This document shows positions 44,230-52,970 of a DNA stretch of 64,000 nucleotides, piece by piece. How positions within the stretch are numbered: the first letter of the stretch is position 1; the number at the start of each line of letters is the position of its first letter. The stretch comes from Fictibacillus terranigra (GTDB lineage: Bacteria; Bacillota; Bacilli; Bacillales; Fictibacillaceae): positions 62,001-126,000 of the forward strand of contig NZ_JAUHLN010000002.1 in assembly GCF_030412265.1 (NCBI RefSeq), in the 5' to 3' direction. Under the pieces are notes generated by a model. It was not told the DNA's origin, did no database searches, and was given only the letters and a program-made list of their open reading frames with translations. The position numbers and the translations under genes are program-made.

Positions 44230-45396
44230 ATGTTTACGTTAAGTCGGGAAAATTTAATGCCACTAGGGGCTTCAATTACAACAGCGGAGATCAAACAACA
44301 GCCTGAATTATGGGGCGAAACATTTGCATTGTACACTAAGAAGAGTTCAAAGATTGAAGCATTTTTGAGAAATATGACGGAAAAACATGATCGTATCCGG
44401 GTTATTTTTACGGGAGCAGGAACTTCCGCTTATGTCGGTGACACTGTAACTCCATTTATTAAAGGAAAAGTGAATGAGAAACAGTGGGACTTGATGAGCG
44501 TTCCAACAACGACAATCGTATCAAACCCGTATCAATTCTTAAAAGCGGATATCCCGACATTATTAATATCTTTTGCACGAAGCGGAAACAGCCCAGAAAG
44601 TGTTGCCACTGTGGAGTTAGCAGAACAAGTGGTAACAAATATTTATCAAATTACAATCACCTGCTCTAAGGATGGGAAGTTGGCACAACGGGCAAAAGGG
44701 GATGAAAATAACCTCTTATTATTGATGCCTGAAAGATCCAATGATCAAGGCTTTGCGATGACTGGAAGCTACACCTGTATGGCCCTGACTGCACTACTCA
44801 TTTTTGATACGCTATCGATCGAAGAAAAATTGAACATTGTCGAAACGATCCGCCGCATGGGTCAAAGCGTTATTAGCAGAGAAGCTGATATTAAAAAAAT
44901 GATTTCTTCCGGCTTTGAACGAATTATTTATCTTGGCTCAGGCTGCTTTGAGGGCTTGGCAAGAGAGGCTCAATTAAAAATTTTGGAGTTAACTGCTGGT
45001 AAAATTGCCACTTCTTTTGATTCATCACTCGGATTCCGCCACGGTCCTAAATCATTTGTAAATGAAAAAGCAGTGGTGTTTATGTTTGTTTCCAACCATC
45101 CGTATACCCGTTGTTACGACCTCGATATGTTAAATGAATTGAGACAGGATCAAATCGCCAGTGCTATTTGTGCCATCGCAGTGGACGGGGGCAAGAATTA
45201 TGTCGGTGATACGTTCTTATTCGACGATGACGCTCGTACCTTACCGGATGCTTACCTGACATTGCCTTTCCTCATGGTTGGACAAACGATCGCACTGCTG
45301 GCTTCGATTAATGTCGGGAATAAACCTGATACTCCTTCGCCAAGTGGAGCGGTTAATCGTGTCGTTAAAGGTGTAACCATCCATGAATATAAGTAA
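44230..45396 (+). CDS. agaS: galactosamine-6-phosphate deaminase/isomerase family (AgaS)
   Basis: A 388-residue double-SIS protein of the AgaS type. QPELWGETFALY near the N-terminus, FTGAGTSAYVGDT (first SIS loop), FARSGNSPESVATVELAEQV, RSNDQGFAMTGSYTCMALT and SLGFRHGPKSFVNEKAVVFM are family signatures. ATG 44230 has GAGGAG eight bases upstream. It converts galactosamine-6-phosphate to tagatose-6-phosphate plus ammonia, feeding LacC and LacD downstream. Confidence 0.92.
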   Translation: MFTLSRENLMPLGASITTAEIKQQPELWGETFALYTKKSSKIEAFLRNMTEKHDRIRVIFTGAGTSAYVGDTVTPFIKGKVNEKQWDLMSVPTTTIVSNPYQFLKADIPTLLISFARSGNSPESVATVELAEQVVTNIYQITITCSKDGKLAQRAKGDENNLLLLMPERSNDQGFAMTGSYTCMALTALLIFDTLSIEEKLNIVETIRRMGQSVISREADIKKMISSGFERIIYLGSGCFEGLAREAQLKILELTAGKIATSFDSSLGFRHGPKSFVNEKAVVFMFVSNHPYTRCYDLDMLNELRQDQIASAICAIAVDGGKNYVGDTFLFDDDARTLPDAYLTLPFLMVGQTIALLASINVGNKPDTPSPSGAVNRVVKGVTIHEYK

Positions 45397-45433
45397 ATTT
45401 CGTGAAAGGTTGCTTGGCAGCTACTTTTTCTAA

Positions 45434-45782
45434 ACAGAGGTGCAGTGAAGGCCGCTATCAACTTGGAGAATTTCCTGTCGAAGTGAAGAACGGGGCAGCT
45501 TGATTGAAGAACGGAAGTTTAGCAGGCAGTATTTTGCAATTAAAAGACGCTGTAAAAAATTCCGTTGATTGGGGAATTACCACCCCGGAGGAAGCCATCT
45601 ATATGGCAAGTACAGCACCTGCGAGAAGTATTGGAATTGATGGGGAATGCGGCATGATTTCAGCCGGTCATGATGCTGATTTTATCGTATTGACGCCGGA
45701 GCTTGATTTAAATGCGACGTATCTTGTTGGTGTTTGCCTGTTTCAAGCGAAAGATTCCATTGAGGAAGAGGGAGTACGATGA
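45434..45782 (+). pseudogene. truncated NagA/AgaA-type N-acetylhexosamine-6-phosphate deacetylase
   Basis: Only the C-terminal third survives: EGRYQLGEFPVEVKNGAA, then a TGA stop (45501-45503) where the family has Arg (consistent with CGA to TGA), then LKNGSLAGSILQLKDAVKNS and STAPARSIGIDGECGMISAG to the natural end at 45782. The N-terminal metal-binding part is missing. A TTG right after the stop could start a 92-residue fragment, but it would be inactive. The stop overlaps lacC as ATGA, showing the original operon order. Confidence 0.85.
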
Positions 45783-46714
45783 TTTTAGCTGTTACGATGA
45801 ATCCATCCGTTGATATATCGTATCCGATTCAGGATTTAAAACTGGATCATGTGAACCGTGTAGAAAATGTTTATAAAACAGCTGGCGGTAAAGGGTTAAA
45901 TGTCGCTCGGATCGTCAAGCAAATGGGCGAAGACGTTATGGCGACAGGTGTGCTTGGCGGAACTATCGGCGATTTCATTATTCAGGAATTGAAGAAAAGC
46001 GATATTGGAAATAACTTTTTCAAAATTAATCAAGAATCAAGAAATTGTATCGCCATTCTTCATGATGGCAAGCAAACAGAAATCTTAGAATCCGGCCCGA
46101 CTTTATCGGCGGAAGAAGGGGCAGCCTTTTTAGAAAAATATCGGGAACTGCTTTTTGAAATTACCCTTGTGACCATTTCGGGTAGTTTACCAAAAGGATT
46201 AGAGTCTGGATTTTACCAGATGATGGTAGAAATTGGACAGGAGAAGGGAATTCCCGTGATTGTTGATACCTCAGGAAAATCGTTAAAACAGGTTTTGAAC
46301 CATAAGGTGAAACCATTTGCCATCAAGCCGAATATTGCGGAGCTGTCCCAGCTTTTTGGCATAGAAGTGGAAAGGAGTAACAGCAGCCTGAAACGAGTGT
46401 TAATCAATGAAATGTTTGATGGGATTGAATGGGTTGTCGTTTCACTGGGAGAGTCCGGTGCTTTCGTCAAACATGGTGGAGATTATTATAGAGTTACTAT
46501 CCCTGCTATCGACGTGGTGAATCCTGTCGGATCCGGTGATGCCACTGTTGCCGGATTAGCGGTTGCTCTGAAACGAAAACAGTCTGTTTCAGACGTACTG
46601 AAAACCGCGATGACAACAGGCTTGCTTAATACGATAGAAGCAGGAACAGGATATATTGACATTGCGAAGTTCGGTCCATTTTTTGAATTGGTAGAGATTA
46701 AAAAAATAGATTAG
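45779..46714 (+). CDS. lacC: tagatose-6-phosphate kinase
   Basis: A 311-residue PfkB-family kinase of the LacC/FruK type. It starts ILAVTMNPSVDISYPIQDLK, has the substrate loop TAGGKGLNVARIVKQMG and ends with the anion-hole/catalytic motif NPVGSGDATVAGLAVAL. It phosphorylates tagatose-6-phosphate to the 1,6-bisphosphate. Its neighbours agaS and lacD make that role more likely than fructose-1-phosphate kinase. Confidence 0.9.
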   Translation: MILAVTMNPSVDISYPIQDLKLDHVNRVENVYKTAGGKGLNVARIVKQMGEDVMATGVLGGTIGDFIIQELKKSDIGNNFFKINQESRNCIAILHDGKQTEILESGPTLSAEEGAAFLEKYRELLFEITLVTISGSLPKGLESGFYQMMVEIGQEKGIPVIVDTSGKSLKQVLNHKVKPFAIKPNIAELSQLFGIEVERSNSSLKRVLINEMFDGIEWVVVSLGESGAFVKHGGDYYRVTIPAIDVVNPVGSGDATVAGLAVALKRKQSVSDVLKTAMTTGLLNTIEAGTGYIDIAKFGPFFELVEIKKID

Positions 46715-46729
46715 CAGAGGTGATTATCG

Positions 46730-47746
46730 ATGTTAACGAAAAATAAATTATCGGCTCTAAAACGTTTATCCGATGAGAATGGGATTATCGGAGCTTTGGC
46801 AATTGATCAGCGCGGTTCATTAAAGAAAATGATTGCTGCAGGAAGTTCAAATTTTGTCGGAGATGAGGGGATCGTCCGTTTTAAAGAATTAGTTTCAGAA
46901 GAGTTGACACCGTATGCAACATCGATTCTATTGGATCCGGAATATGGTCTGCCGGCTGCAAAAGTCCGCCATTCAGACGCAGGTTTACTTGTGGCCTATG
47001 AAAAAACAGGCTATGATGCAGCAGCGGTGGGCCGTTTGCCTGATTTATTGACAGAGTGGTCTGTTAGACGCCTGAAGGAAGCTGGTGCAGATGCGATTAA
47101 ATTTTTACTGTACTACGATGTCGATGAAGATGAAAAAATTAATGACTATAAGCATGTTTATATGGAACGGGTCGGGTCTGAATGCGCAGCGGAAGACATT
47201 CCATTTTTTTTAGAGATTGTGACTTACGATGCCAAGTATGATGATGTGGCAAGCATGGAATATGCCAAAGCAAAGCCTCATAAAGTCATTGAAGCAATGA
47301 GGGAATTCTCTAAACCGCAATACAAGGTGGATGTTTTAAAGGTAGAAGTTCCAGTGGATATGAATTTTGTGGGGGGCTTCACTCAAGGCGAGACAGCCTA
47401 TAGTCAGGAAGCAGCAGCAGCGTATTTTAAAGAGCAGTCTGAAGCAACGAAATTGCCATTTATCTTTTTAAGCGCTGGCGTAAGTGCAGAACTGTTCCAA
47501 CAAACCTTAGCATTTGCGAAGAAATCAGGCTCTGCCTTCAACGGTGTTCTCTGCGGCCGGGCAACATGGAAAAATGGTGTTGCTCCATTTGCTGAAAATG
47601 GTGAAGAAGTAGGACGTGCTTGGTTAAAAGATACTGGTAAAAAAAATATTCAAGCGCTAAACCTTGTCTTGAAGGAAACAGCTACCTCATGGTTTAACAA
47701 GGTAACTGGATCAGCCGATGAACGGTTCTTATGTTTCAGAGATTAA
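46730..47746 (+). CDS. lacD: tagatose-1,6-bisphosphate aldolase
   Basis: A 338-residue class I-type aldolase of the LacD family. [32 protein letters not shown] and the Schiff-base region [20 protein letters not shown] are characteristic, and [20 protein letters not shown] lies near the C-terminus. RBS GAGGTGAT. It cleaves tagatose-1,6-bisphosphate to DHAP and glyceraldehyde-3-phosphate and completes the pathway. Confidence 0.93.
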   Translation: MLTKNKLSALKRLSDENGIIGALAIDQRGSLKKMIAAGSSNFVGDEGIVRFKELVSEELTPYATSILLDPEYGLPAAKVRHSDAGLLVAYEKTGYDAAAVGRLPDLLTEWSVRRLKEAGADAIKFLLYYDVDEDEKINDYKHVYMERVGSECAAEDIPFFLEIVTYDAKYDDVASMEYAKAKPHKVIEAMREFSKPQYKVDVLKVEVPVDMNFVGGFTQGETAYSQEAAAAYFKEQSEATKLPFIFLSAGVSAELFQQTLAFAKKSGSAFNGVLCGRATWKNGVAPFAENGEEVGRAWLKDTGKKNIQALNLVLKETATSWFNKVTGSADERFLCFRD

Positions 47747-47880
47747 TGGATTATTAGAAGTAGGATCGGATATTTAAATGATTATTTGGAAAGCTTTCCA
47801 GAACTATTATATATAGCCGCGTCCTTTCCAATGTGATCCGGTTTTCCACCGAAAAAATCCCTTTTGATAAAAAGGCAAAG

Positions 47881-47913
47881 ATCAAGCCCACGGTTCTTTG
47901 CCGAGGGCTTGAT
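47881..47913. terminator. hairpin after lacD
   Basis: ATCAAGCCC-A-CGG (47881-47893) pairs with CCG-A-GGGCTTGAT (47901-47913), 12 bp with one mismatch. There is no U-tract on the + strand; on the - strand T-rich sequence follows a few bases away. Direction uncertain. Confidence 0.5.
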
Positions 47914-47966
47914 GGTTAAAATTAAGAGGAAAGATGAAATTTTTCGATTTCGCGTCAAACTCCTTA

Positions 47967-48230
47967 CTACTTTGTTTGTACCAAAGGGTGGACGTATTGA
48001 TGTCTAGATTTAATACGCTTTTCGATCTGTTCAAGAACTTTTTTATCTTCAAGCAATTCCCTTTTATTTTCAACTACTGATTCTTTAACGGAGATACTTT
48101 CTTTTTCCTCATTATAAACTGAATTTTTATAATACTCGGACATAAATATTACAATTTTCTGAAGATCGCCTCCCGAATCTTGTTGAATCTGGGCTAATGG
48201 ATAAAGGCAAATAGGATTGTTCTTTTTCAA
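47967..48230 (-). CDS. small hypothetical ORF, doubtful
   Basis: TTG-initiated frame of 87 codons with a charged helical C-terminal half (ENKRELLEDKKVLEQIEKRI). No ribosome site is apparent. Its first codons overlap an amidase-like remnant in another frame, so the start is probably not genuine. The helical part could be a fragment of a larger lost protein. No family recognised. Confidence 0.25.
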   Translation of the reverse strand: MKKNNPICLYPLAQIQQDSGGDLQKIVIFMSEYYKNSVYNEEKESISVKESVVENKRELLEDKKVLEQIEKRIKSRHQYVHPLVQTK

Positions 48231-48305
48231 AAACGTGATAGATTAAATCAGTCCAAGATCCACCCGAAAATGTAACTCCAAGTGGCAAAGCATTGAGGAA
48301 ATAAT
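48215..48305 (-). pseudogene. amidase-family C-terminal remnant
   Basis: The - frame reads YFLNALPLGVTFSG and then GSWTDLIYHVFEKEQ. This matches the end of amidase-signature enzymes (GLPxGVTFxGxxWxExxLxxxAyxyEQ). Nothing of the catalytic Ser-Lys core remains. Confidence 0.5.
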
Positions 48306-48628
48306 GCCTTCCTTTTTTGAGTTGTCTACTTAGGAATTTCTTTTATAAGAGTTGATACAAGGAATATGATACTTAGGTGGAACTACAAAGAGGGCCAAAC
48401 TACACCATGTAATGAAAAGTATGCAGAAGATTGTTTTTATAAGTCAATGCGGAACGATTGAAGTTACATTTGCTCCATGAATATGGAGTGGTATGATGGC
48501 GATTAATGCAACTGACTTAATAGTAGCCTTCTCGTGCTTAAAGATCGAAAAGTGATTCCACGAACGATCGAGAAGGAATAAAAAACGAACATTTAATAAA
48601 CTCTCAATAAAAAACATTCGTAAATAGA
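48306..48628. other. intergenic, no supported gene
   Basis: No coding frame here resembles a known family or has a ribosome site. It ends at the sigma-A promoter of the riboswitch transcript. Confidence 0.4.
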
Positions 48629-48657
48629 TTGACGAATTCTGTGCCAATTTGTATAAT
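48629..48657 (+). promoter_or_regulatory. sigma-A promoter of riboswitch transcript
   Basis: TTGACG (48629-48634), 17-base spacer, TATAAT (48652-48657): five of six plus six of six consensus bases. Transcription would start near 48664, about 60 bases before the aptamer. Confidence 0.85.
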
Positions 48658-48725
48658 TCCATTTAAACAGTATAAAAGTCACAGTTTTAAAAGCGTACTG
48701 GCTTTTAGCGCTGAGGCGTTAATCA

Positions 48726-48794
48726 TTTCGTATAAATTCGGGGATATGGCCCGAAAGTTTCTACCAGGCTGCCGTAAATGGCCTGACTACGGAG
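48726..48794 (+). ncRNA. guanine-class purine riboswitch aptamer
   Basis: All conserved elements are present in order: P1 (TTTCGTA with TACGGAG), P2 TTCGGG/CCCGAA closing the L2 loop GATATGG, J2/3 AGTTTCTACC, P3 AGGCT/GGCCT closing the L3 loop with CCGTAAA, and J3/1 GACTA. The C in GACTAC, at the base that pairs with ligand, indicates guanine/hypoxanthine and not adenine. A terminator 74 bases downstream gives a ligand-off switch. Confidence 0.93.
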
Positions 48795-48867
48795 GTACAT
48801 GGAACATCATTTGAATTCAGTTTGTGCACATACTGACATTTTGTGATGTCTATTTCCCTGTAAGTTA

Positions 48868-48902
48868 GCTCAAGGTAGAGAGACCTTGAGCCTTTTTGTT
48901 TT
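48868..48902 (+). terminator. riboswitch expression-platform terminator
   Basis: GCTCAAGGT (48868-48876) and ACCTTGAGC (48883-48891), 6-base loop, then C and TTTTTGTTTTT. Confidence 0.88.
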
Positions 48903-48929
48903 TCCGTATTATATCGTAAGGGGATGATG

Positions 48930-48974
48930 ATGAACACGGTACAACCTGCCGAAAATAATTTATTGCTGGGTTGA
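48930..48974 (+). pseudogene. 14-codon stub of a purine permease-like gene
   Basis: ATG 48930 with AAGGGG six bases upstream encodes NTVQPAENNLLLG before TGA 48972; RHLVNSY follows in frame. ENxLLLGxxHL is how many NCS2 xanthine/uracil permeases start. A deletion appears to have removed the rest and joined the leader to the M20 operon. The stretch is short, so similarity is suggestive only. Confidence 0.45.
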
Positions 48975-48981
48975 CGACATC

Positions 48982-49009
48982 TTGTCAATTCTTACTTTGT
49001 AAATATTTT
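48982..49009 (+). promoter_or_regulatory. possible promoter of M20 operon
   Basis: TTGTCA (48982-48987), 16-base spacer, TATTTT (49004-49009), 22 bases before the M20 start codon. If active, the operon could escape riboswitch control. Confidence 0.4.
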
Positions 49010-49030
49010 TCTTTTAGGGGATGAATGATA

Positions 49031-50251
49031 ATGAATATCACAAATTTTTCAAATTCATTAAAGTCAGCTGAAATTGTAGAGCAAGCATGTGGTTTATATG
49101 AAGAGGCTGTGAGATTAAGAAGAATGATCCATGAAAATCCCGAGCTAGGGTTTGAAGAGTATAAAACTGCTGAAATAATTGCAAATTATTTAAAAGAGCT
49201 TGGAATTGAAGTAACAACCGAAGTAGCTAAGACAGGGGTTATTGGTATTCTTCATGGAGAAAAGGAAGGGCCTGTGCTAGCTTTTCGGGCTGATATTGAT
49301 GCATTACCTATTCAGGAGAAAACAGATGTAAACTATAAATCTAAAATGCCTGGGGTTATGCATGCATGCGGACATGATATGCATACCGCAATGTTACTAG
49401 CTGCGGCTAAAGTTTTGTCTCAAAATAAGCATTATCTTTCGGGTACGATCAAATTCATTTTTCAACCTGCTGAAGAGATGAAGGGTGGAGGAAAAATGAT
49501 GATTGAAGAGGGTGTATTAAGTAACCCGAACGTTGACCATGTTTTTGCTTTTCATGTTTGGCCTGAGTTACCAACTGGAATATATGGATTTAGAAATGGT
49601 GAAATTATGGCAAGTATGGATTCTTTTGATGTGGTATTAAAAGGTAAGCAAGGTCACGGGGCAGCACCTCATCAAGGAGTAGATGCTATTGTGGGTGCTG
49701 CTCAGGTTATAACGGCTCTACAAACAATTGTTAGCAGAGAAATTGATCCAGTAGATTCTGTTGTTATTACAATCGGAACAATTGAAGCGGGAGATGGCTA
49801 CAATATCATTCCCGAAAAAGCTAGTTTTAAAGGAACTGTACGAACCCTAAATGCGAACACACGTACGGAAGCGAGGCAAAGTATTAAACGAATTATCCAG
49901 GGGGTCGCTTCAGCTCTTAAATTAGAAGTTGATATAAAGTTTAATTTTTCAGTTGGGTATCCGGTAACTATAAATGACCCGAAATTTAATGAACATGCCG
50001 CTGCTATTGCTTCTGATTTATTTGGAGAAAACTCAGTTCAGTGGTTGAATAAACCAAGTATGGCAAGTGAAGATTTTGCCTTCTATTTAGAAAAAGTCCC
50101 GGGTACTTTTGTTTTCTTGGGAGTAGGAGAAAACACAGAGGAACCCATCAAGCTGCATAGTGATGTCTTTCTGCCAGATGAAAAAGCGATGATTCAAGGT
50201 ATTTCACTAATCGTTGCACTAGCTATAAATACTACTCAAAAAATCCAATAA
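49031..50251 (+). CDS. M20-family metallo-amidohydrolase (HipO/AmhX-like)
   Basis: A 406-residue M20D peptidase/amidohydrolase. AGGGGATGA lies six bases before ATG 49031; ATG 49025 would overlap it. Zinc motifs are HACGHDMHT, FQPAEEMKGGG (catalytic Glu and ligand Glu) and the C-terminal PSMASEDFAFY. The dimerisation-domain His is in KGKQGHGAAPHQGVDAI. Such enzymes cleave N-acyl or N-carbamoyl amino acids, aminobenzoyl-glutamate or similar amides. It leads an operon with two membrane proteins that may import the substrate, and a guanine riboswitch lies upstream. Confidence 0.88.
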   Translation: MNITNFSNSLKSAEIVEQACGLYEEAVRLRRMIHENPELGFEEYKTAEIIANYLKELGIEVTTEVAKTGVIGILHGEKEGPVLAFRADIDALPIQEKTDVNYKSKMPGVMHACGHDMHTAMLLAAAKVLSQNKHYLSGTIKFIFQPAEEMKGGGKMMIEEGVLSNPNVDHVFAFHVWPELPTGIYGFRNGEIMASMDSFDVVLKGKQGHGAAPHQGVDAIVGAAQVITALQTIVSREIDPVDSVVITIGTIEAGDGYNIIPEKASFKGTVRTLNANTRTEARQSIKRIIQGVASALKLEVDIKFNFSVGYPVTINDPKFNEHAAAIASDLFGENSVQWLNKPSMASEDFAFYLEKVPGTFVFLGVGENTEEPIKLHSDVFLPDEKAMIQGISLIVALAINTTQKIQ

Positions 50252-50284
50252 GCATCAGTACTATTTTAAAAGGAGGACGAAAAC

Positions 50285-51121
50285 GTGATAGAAAATTCTC
50301 TGCGGAATAATTGGAAAATTCATTTATTTGTTTTGATACTAGTCGGTGTAGCAGAATTTATCGGAGTAAAAAACTTTAACATTGGGATTGGAACCATTGC
50401 CTTGTTTCCAATGTTGTATGCATTAATTATTGGAGCCATTATTAGTTTACCTTCATTCAATATAGTAAAAATGAAGGAAATGAATTTGGCGGCCAATATT
50501 TTAGGTATTTCATTCATGCTTTTTGTAGCTAAATTAGGAATGCTAATGGGCCCATCATTGCCGAAGATATTTGAGGCGGGAATTTCTTTAGGATTACAAG
50601 AAGCAGGACATTTTGCAGGGACAATCCTTTTAGGTTTACCAATTGCTTTACTACTTGGAATGAAAAGAGAAGCAGTTGGAGCTACCTTTTCCATTGATAG
50701 AGAACCTAACTTAGCAATTATTGCTGAAAAGTATGGCTCTGATTCACCAGAAGGACGTGGAGCAATAGGAGTATATGTATGCGGTACCTTGTTTGGGGCT
50801 TTATATTTGTCAGTATTAGCGAGTTTTATGGCTCAGACGGGATGGTTTCACCCGATTTCACTCGCTATGGGAGCCGGAGTAGGGTCAGGGAGTATGATGG
50901 CTGCGATGTCTGGAGCATTAGCCGTTATATTTCCAGAATCCGCAAAGGATATTGCAGTTTTCGCGGGAGCTGCTAACATAATTACAACCATTTTGGGTAC
51001 GTATATTTGTGTATTTTTTTCTCTTCCTTTTACAAATTATTTATACAAAAAACTGGAGCCTATTTTGGGTCGAAAGTCAAAAAAAGATCAAAATGAAACG
51101 ACTAATATTGGCGGCGCTTAA
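50285..51121 (+). CDS. DUF3100-family membrane protein
   Basis: A 278-residue protein with about eight to nine hydrophobic segments, starting at GTG 50285 behind AGGAGG. PEGRGAIGVYVCGTLFGALY and MGAGVGSGSMMAAMSGALAV are conserved-looking glycine-rich stretches of the DUF3100 family, which has no firmly known function. The lysine-rich C-terminus (GRKSKKDQNE) is probably cytoplasmic. The following small membrane protein and the M20 enzyme suggest a two-part importer for an amide substrate (inference). Confidence 0.8.
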   Translation: MIENSLRNNWKIHLFVLILVGVAEFIGVKNFNIGIGTIALFPMLYALIIGAIISLPSFNIVKMKEMNLAANILGISFMLFVAKLGMLMGPSLPKIFEAGISLGLQEAGHFAGTILLGLPIALLLGMKREAVGATFSIDREPNLAIIAEKYGSDSPEGRGAIGVYVCGTLFGALYLSVLASFMAQTGWFHPISLAMGAGVGSGSMMAAMSGALAVIFPESAKDIAVFAGAANIITTILGTYICVFFSLPFTNYLYKKLEPILGRKSKKDQNETTNIGGA

Positions 51122-51144
51122 GAACATAAAGGGGGAGGTACTAT

Positions 51145-51588
51145 ATGAAAGATAAAATATTTACTTTTATCACTATTGGATTAATAGCCCTTATAGGAAA
51201 TTGGGTTGGATACGATGTTACACCTATTGAAGCATTACCAGGCATGATAATTATTGTTGCTGTTACGATATTGGGGTTCCTTTTCGCAAAAATCATTCCT
51301 ATTAAACTGCCGATTGTTGTTTGGGTTTCTATGTTAGCTTTATTGGTTACAACTCCGATTTTTCCTGGAAATGCATCAATTGCTAAAGTAACAGAACAAG
51401 TGAATTTTATGGCTTTAGCAACACCTATATTGGCTTATGCCGGTTTATCTTTTGGAAAGGATTTGAAAGATTTTAAAAAATTAGGCTGGCGTATAGTTAT
51501 GGTTTCTCTAGTCGTATATACAGGAACATTTGTACTATCAACGCTAGTTGCAGAAATCGGTTTTAGAATAACTGGTCAATTTCATTAA
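51145..51588 (+). CDS. small membrane partner of DUF3100 protein
   Basis: A 147-residue, four-span hydrophobic protein behind GGGAGG. It includes GWRIVMVSLVVYTGTFVLST and ends with a short polar tail. It follows the DUF3100 gene by 24 bases and is the last intact gene of the operon. It resembles the short DUF340-like proteins often listed beside DUF3100 genes, but I assign no function. No terminator is obvious before the decayed region that follows. Confidence 0.7.
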   Translation: MKDKIFTFITIGLIALIGNWVGYDVTPIEALPGMIIIVAVTILGFLFAKIIPIKLPIVVWVSMLALLVTTPIFPGNASIAKVTEQVNFMALATPILAYAGLSFGKDLKDFKKLGWRIVMVSLVVYTGTFVLSTLVAEIGFRITGQFH

Positions 51589-51639
51589 GTTTCATACTCA
51601 GAAAAACGGCAAAGGGACGAAAGTGATCCGAAATGAGCG

Positions 51640-52001
51640 ACCTCAAAGCTGTCGCAGGGGAAGCGATTTACCGAGGTTTTGGCCGAAGAAGGGCATAAAA
51701 TTCAAAAGCAATGGCTGCAAACAAAGGTCGTTTGCAATAAAAAGGATTCTGTTGCCTACCGATTTTGGGGAGCAGTGTCTCTGCATTGAACGATGATGAT
51801 GTCCCGTATATCCTATTTACGCATTATTTAACGATGCGAATGGAAGATGCCGAACTTGCAGATTTAAATGTTGAATCACTCTACGATTTAATTGAAGAGA
51901 AAGGAGTTTCTTTAGAAAAGTTTCGTGATGAGTTTGCAGTTTCCATTGCACCTTCCGATGTAGAGGATCGGCTGACGCAAATAAAGGAACACCTCTATTA
52001 A
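51640..52001 (+). pseudogene. unidentified gene fragment
   Basis: Two frames join into one protein: FTEVLAEEGHKIQKQWLQTK and VVCNKKDSVAYRFWG, then (one frame over) AVSALNDDDVPYILFTHYLT, MRMEDAELADLNVESLYDLI and a tail ending DRLTQIKEHLY at 52001. The composition is clearly coding; the family is not recognised. The 5' part is missing or scrambled, and the second frame alone could be read from 51765. Confidence 0.5.
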
Positions 52002-52002
52002 A

Positions 52003-52117
52003 GCGTTCCGTTATTCCTATGATGAAACGGGTCATGTGATCGAGTACAGTGAAGGATTCTATAACACGGGGATGCAGCAATATGTTGTTAATTATGGATG
52101 GATAATTGTTAAGAAAG
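52003..52117 (+). pseudogene. GntR/UTRA regulator C-terminal fragment
   Basis: FRYSYDETGHVIEYSEGFYN then TGMQQYVVNYG matches the end of UTRA domains (the usual form is RxxYDxxGxVIEYxxGxYRGDxYxFVV). It runs directly into the gntP fragment, so a deletion fused the two. Confidence 0.6.
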
Positions 52118-52545
52118 TCCAGCTCCCCATCGATTATATTTATTATCAGTGCCGGTGGAGGATTTAAACAAATTTTGATCGATAGCGGTGTAGGAACATC
52201 GATTGCGCAAATGTCCGATCATTTATTTCTTTCTCCGATCGTGTTAGCCTTTATGGTAGCCGGGTTGATCCGAATTGCAACAGGTTCGGCGACAGTCGCG
52301 CTTACAACGGCAGCTGGTATTGTGTCGCCAATTATTCAGCACATGTCCGGTGTGAACTTGGAACTCCTTGTTATCGCGGGGCGGGATTTCTCATGTTCTC
52401 ACACGTTAATGATGCAGGTTTCTGGTTAGTTAAAGAATATCTCGGATTAACGGTTAAAGAAACGTTTAAAACATGGACGGTCTTGGAGACATTGCTTTCA
52501 TTTATCGCGTTCTTTGCTGTTTTATTGATCGATATGTTTGTTTAA
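52115..52545 (+). pseudogene. gntP: gluconate permease (GntP) C-terminal remnant
   Basis: The frame AGGGFKQILIDSGVGTSIAQ, GLIRIATGSATVALTTAAGI, MSGVNLELLVIA is GntP family. Near 52378 the frame shifts, and GFLMFSHVNDAGFWLVKEYL then WTVLETLLSFIAFFAVLLID finish the protein at TAA 52543. The N-terminal two thirds are missing. Confidence 0.85.
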
Positions 52546-52552
52546 ATAGGAG

Positions 52553-52581
52553 AACTCCTTCTATGTTTTGTAGAAGGAGTT
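52553..52581 (+). terminator. hairpin after gntP remnant
   Basis: AACTCCTTCTA (52553-52563) and TAGAAGGAGTT (52571-52581) form an 11-bp perfect stem; the tail TATGCTGTTTATG is a weak U-tract. The stretch 52582-52970 shows no convincing gene. Confidence 0.65.
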
Positions 52582-52970
52582 TATGCTGTTTATGAAAAAT
52601 ATGTCCGCAGTTTTCCTAGGTAGGAGGCAAGGATTATTATGTTTGCTTAAAATACTGATTTTACGAATTAATAACTTCGGTAATAAAAACAGCACATATG
52701 CTAAATCAAAATCGAGGGAAAAATGAAAAAGACAGTACGAATTAATTACAGTTTTTTATATCTTTGCCAATTTGATTACCGTCCGAAAAAAGCAGGCTTT
52801 TTATATATGGTGGGTATTTCTTTTGTCAGAAATCATATCAAGTTCGATTTTTGCATAATAGAAATGGTAATGGGAGAAGCTGTTTTACGAAGTTTGGCAC
52901 GTTCTGCAATTTTACAACATTCTTAGTTTGAATTTTCGTCTTCATTGTAAACTCATAAACTTTGATCCTA

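Noticed and set aside
48444-48662. 72-codon - strand ORF ahead of the riboswitch promoter
   Set aside because: It overlaps the sigma-A promoter, has no ribosome site and shows no family resemblance.
52723-52926. 67-codon + strand ORF
   Set aside because: No ribosome site, no recognisable motif, and an AT-rich context typical of chance frames.
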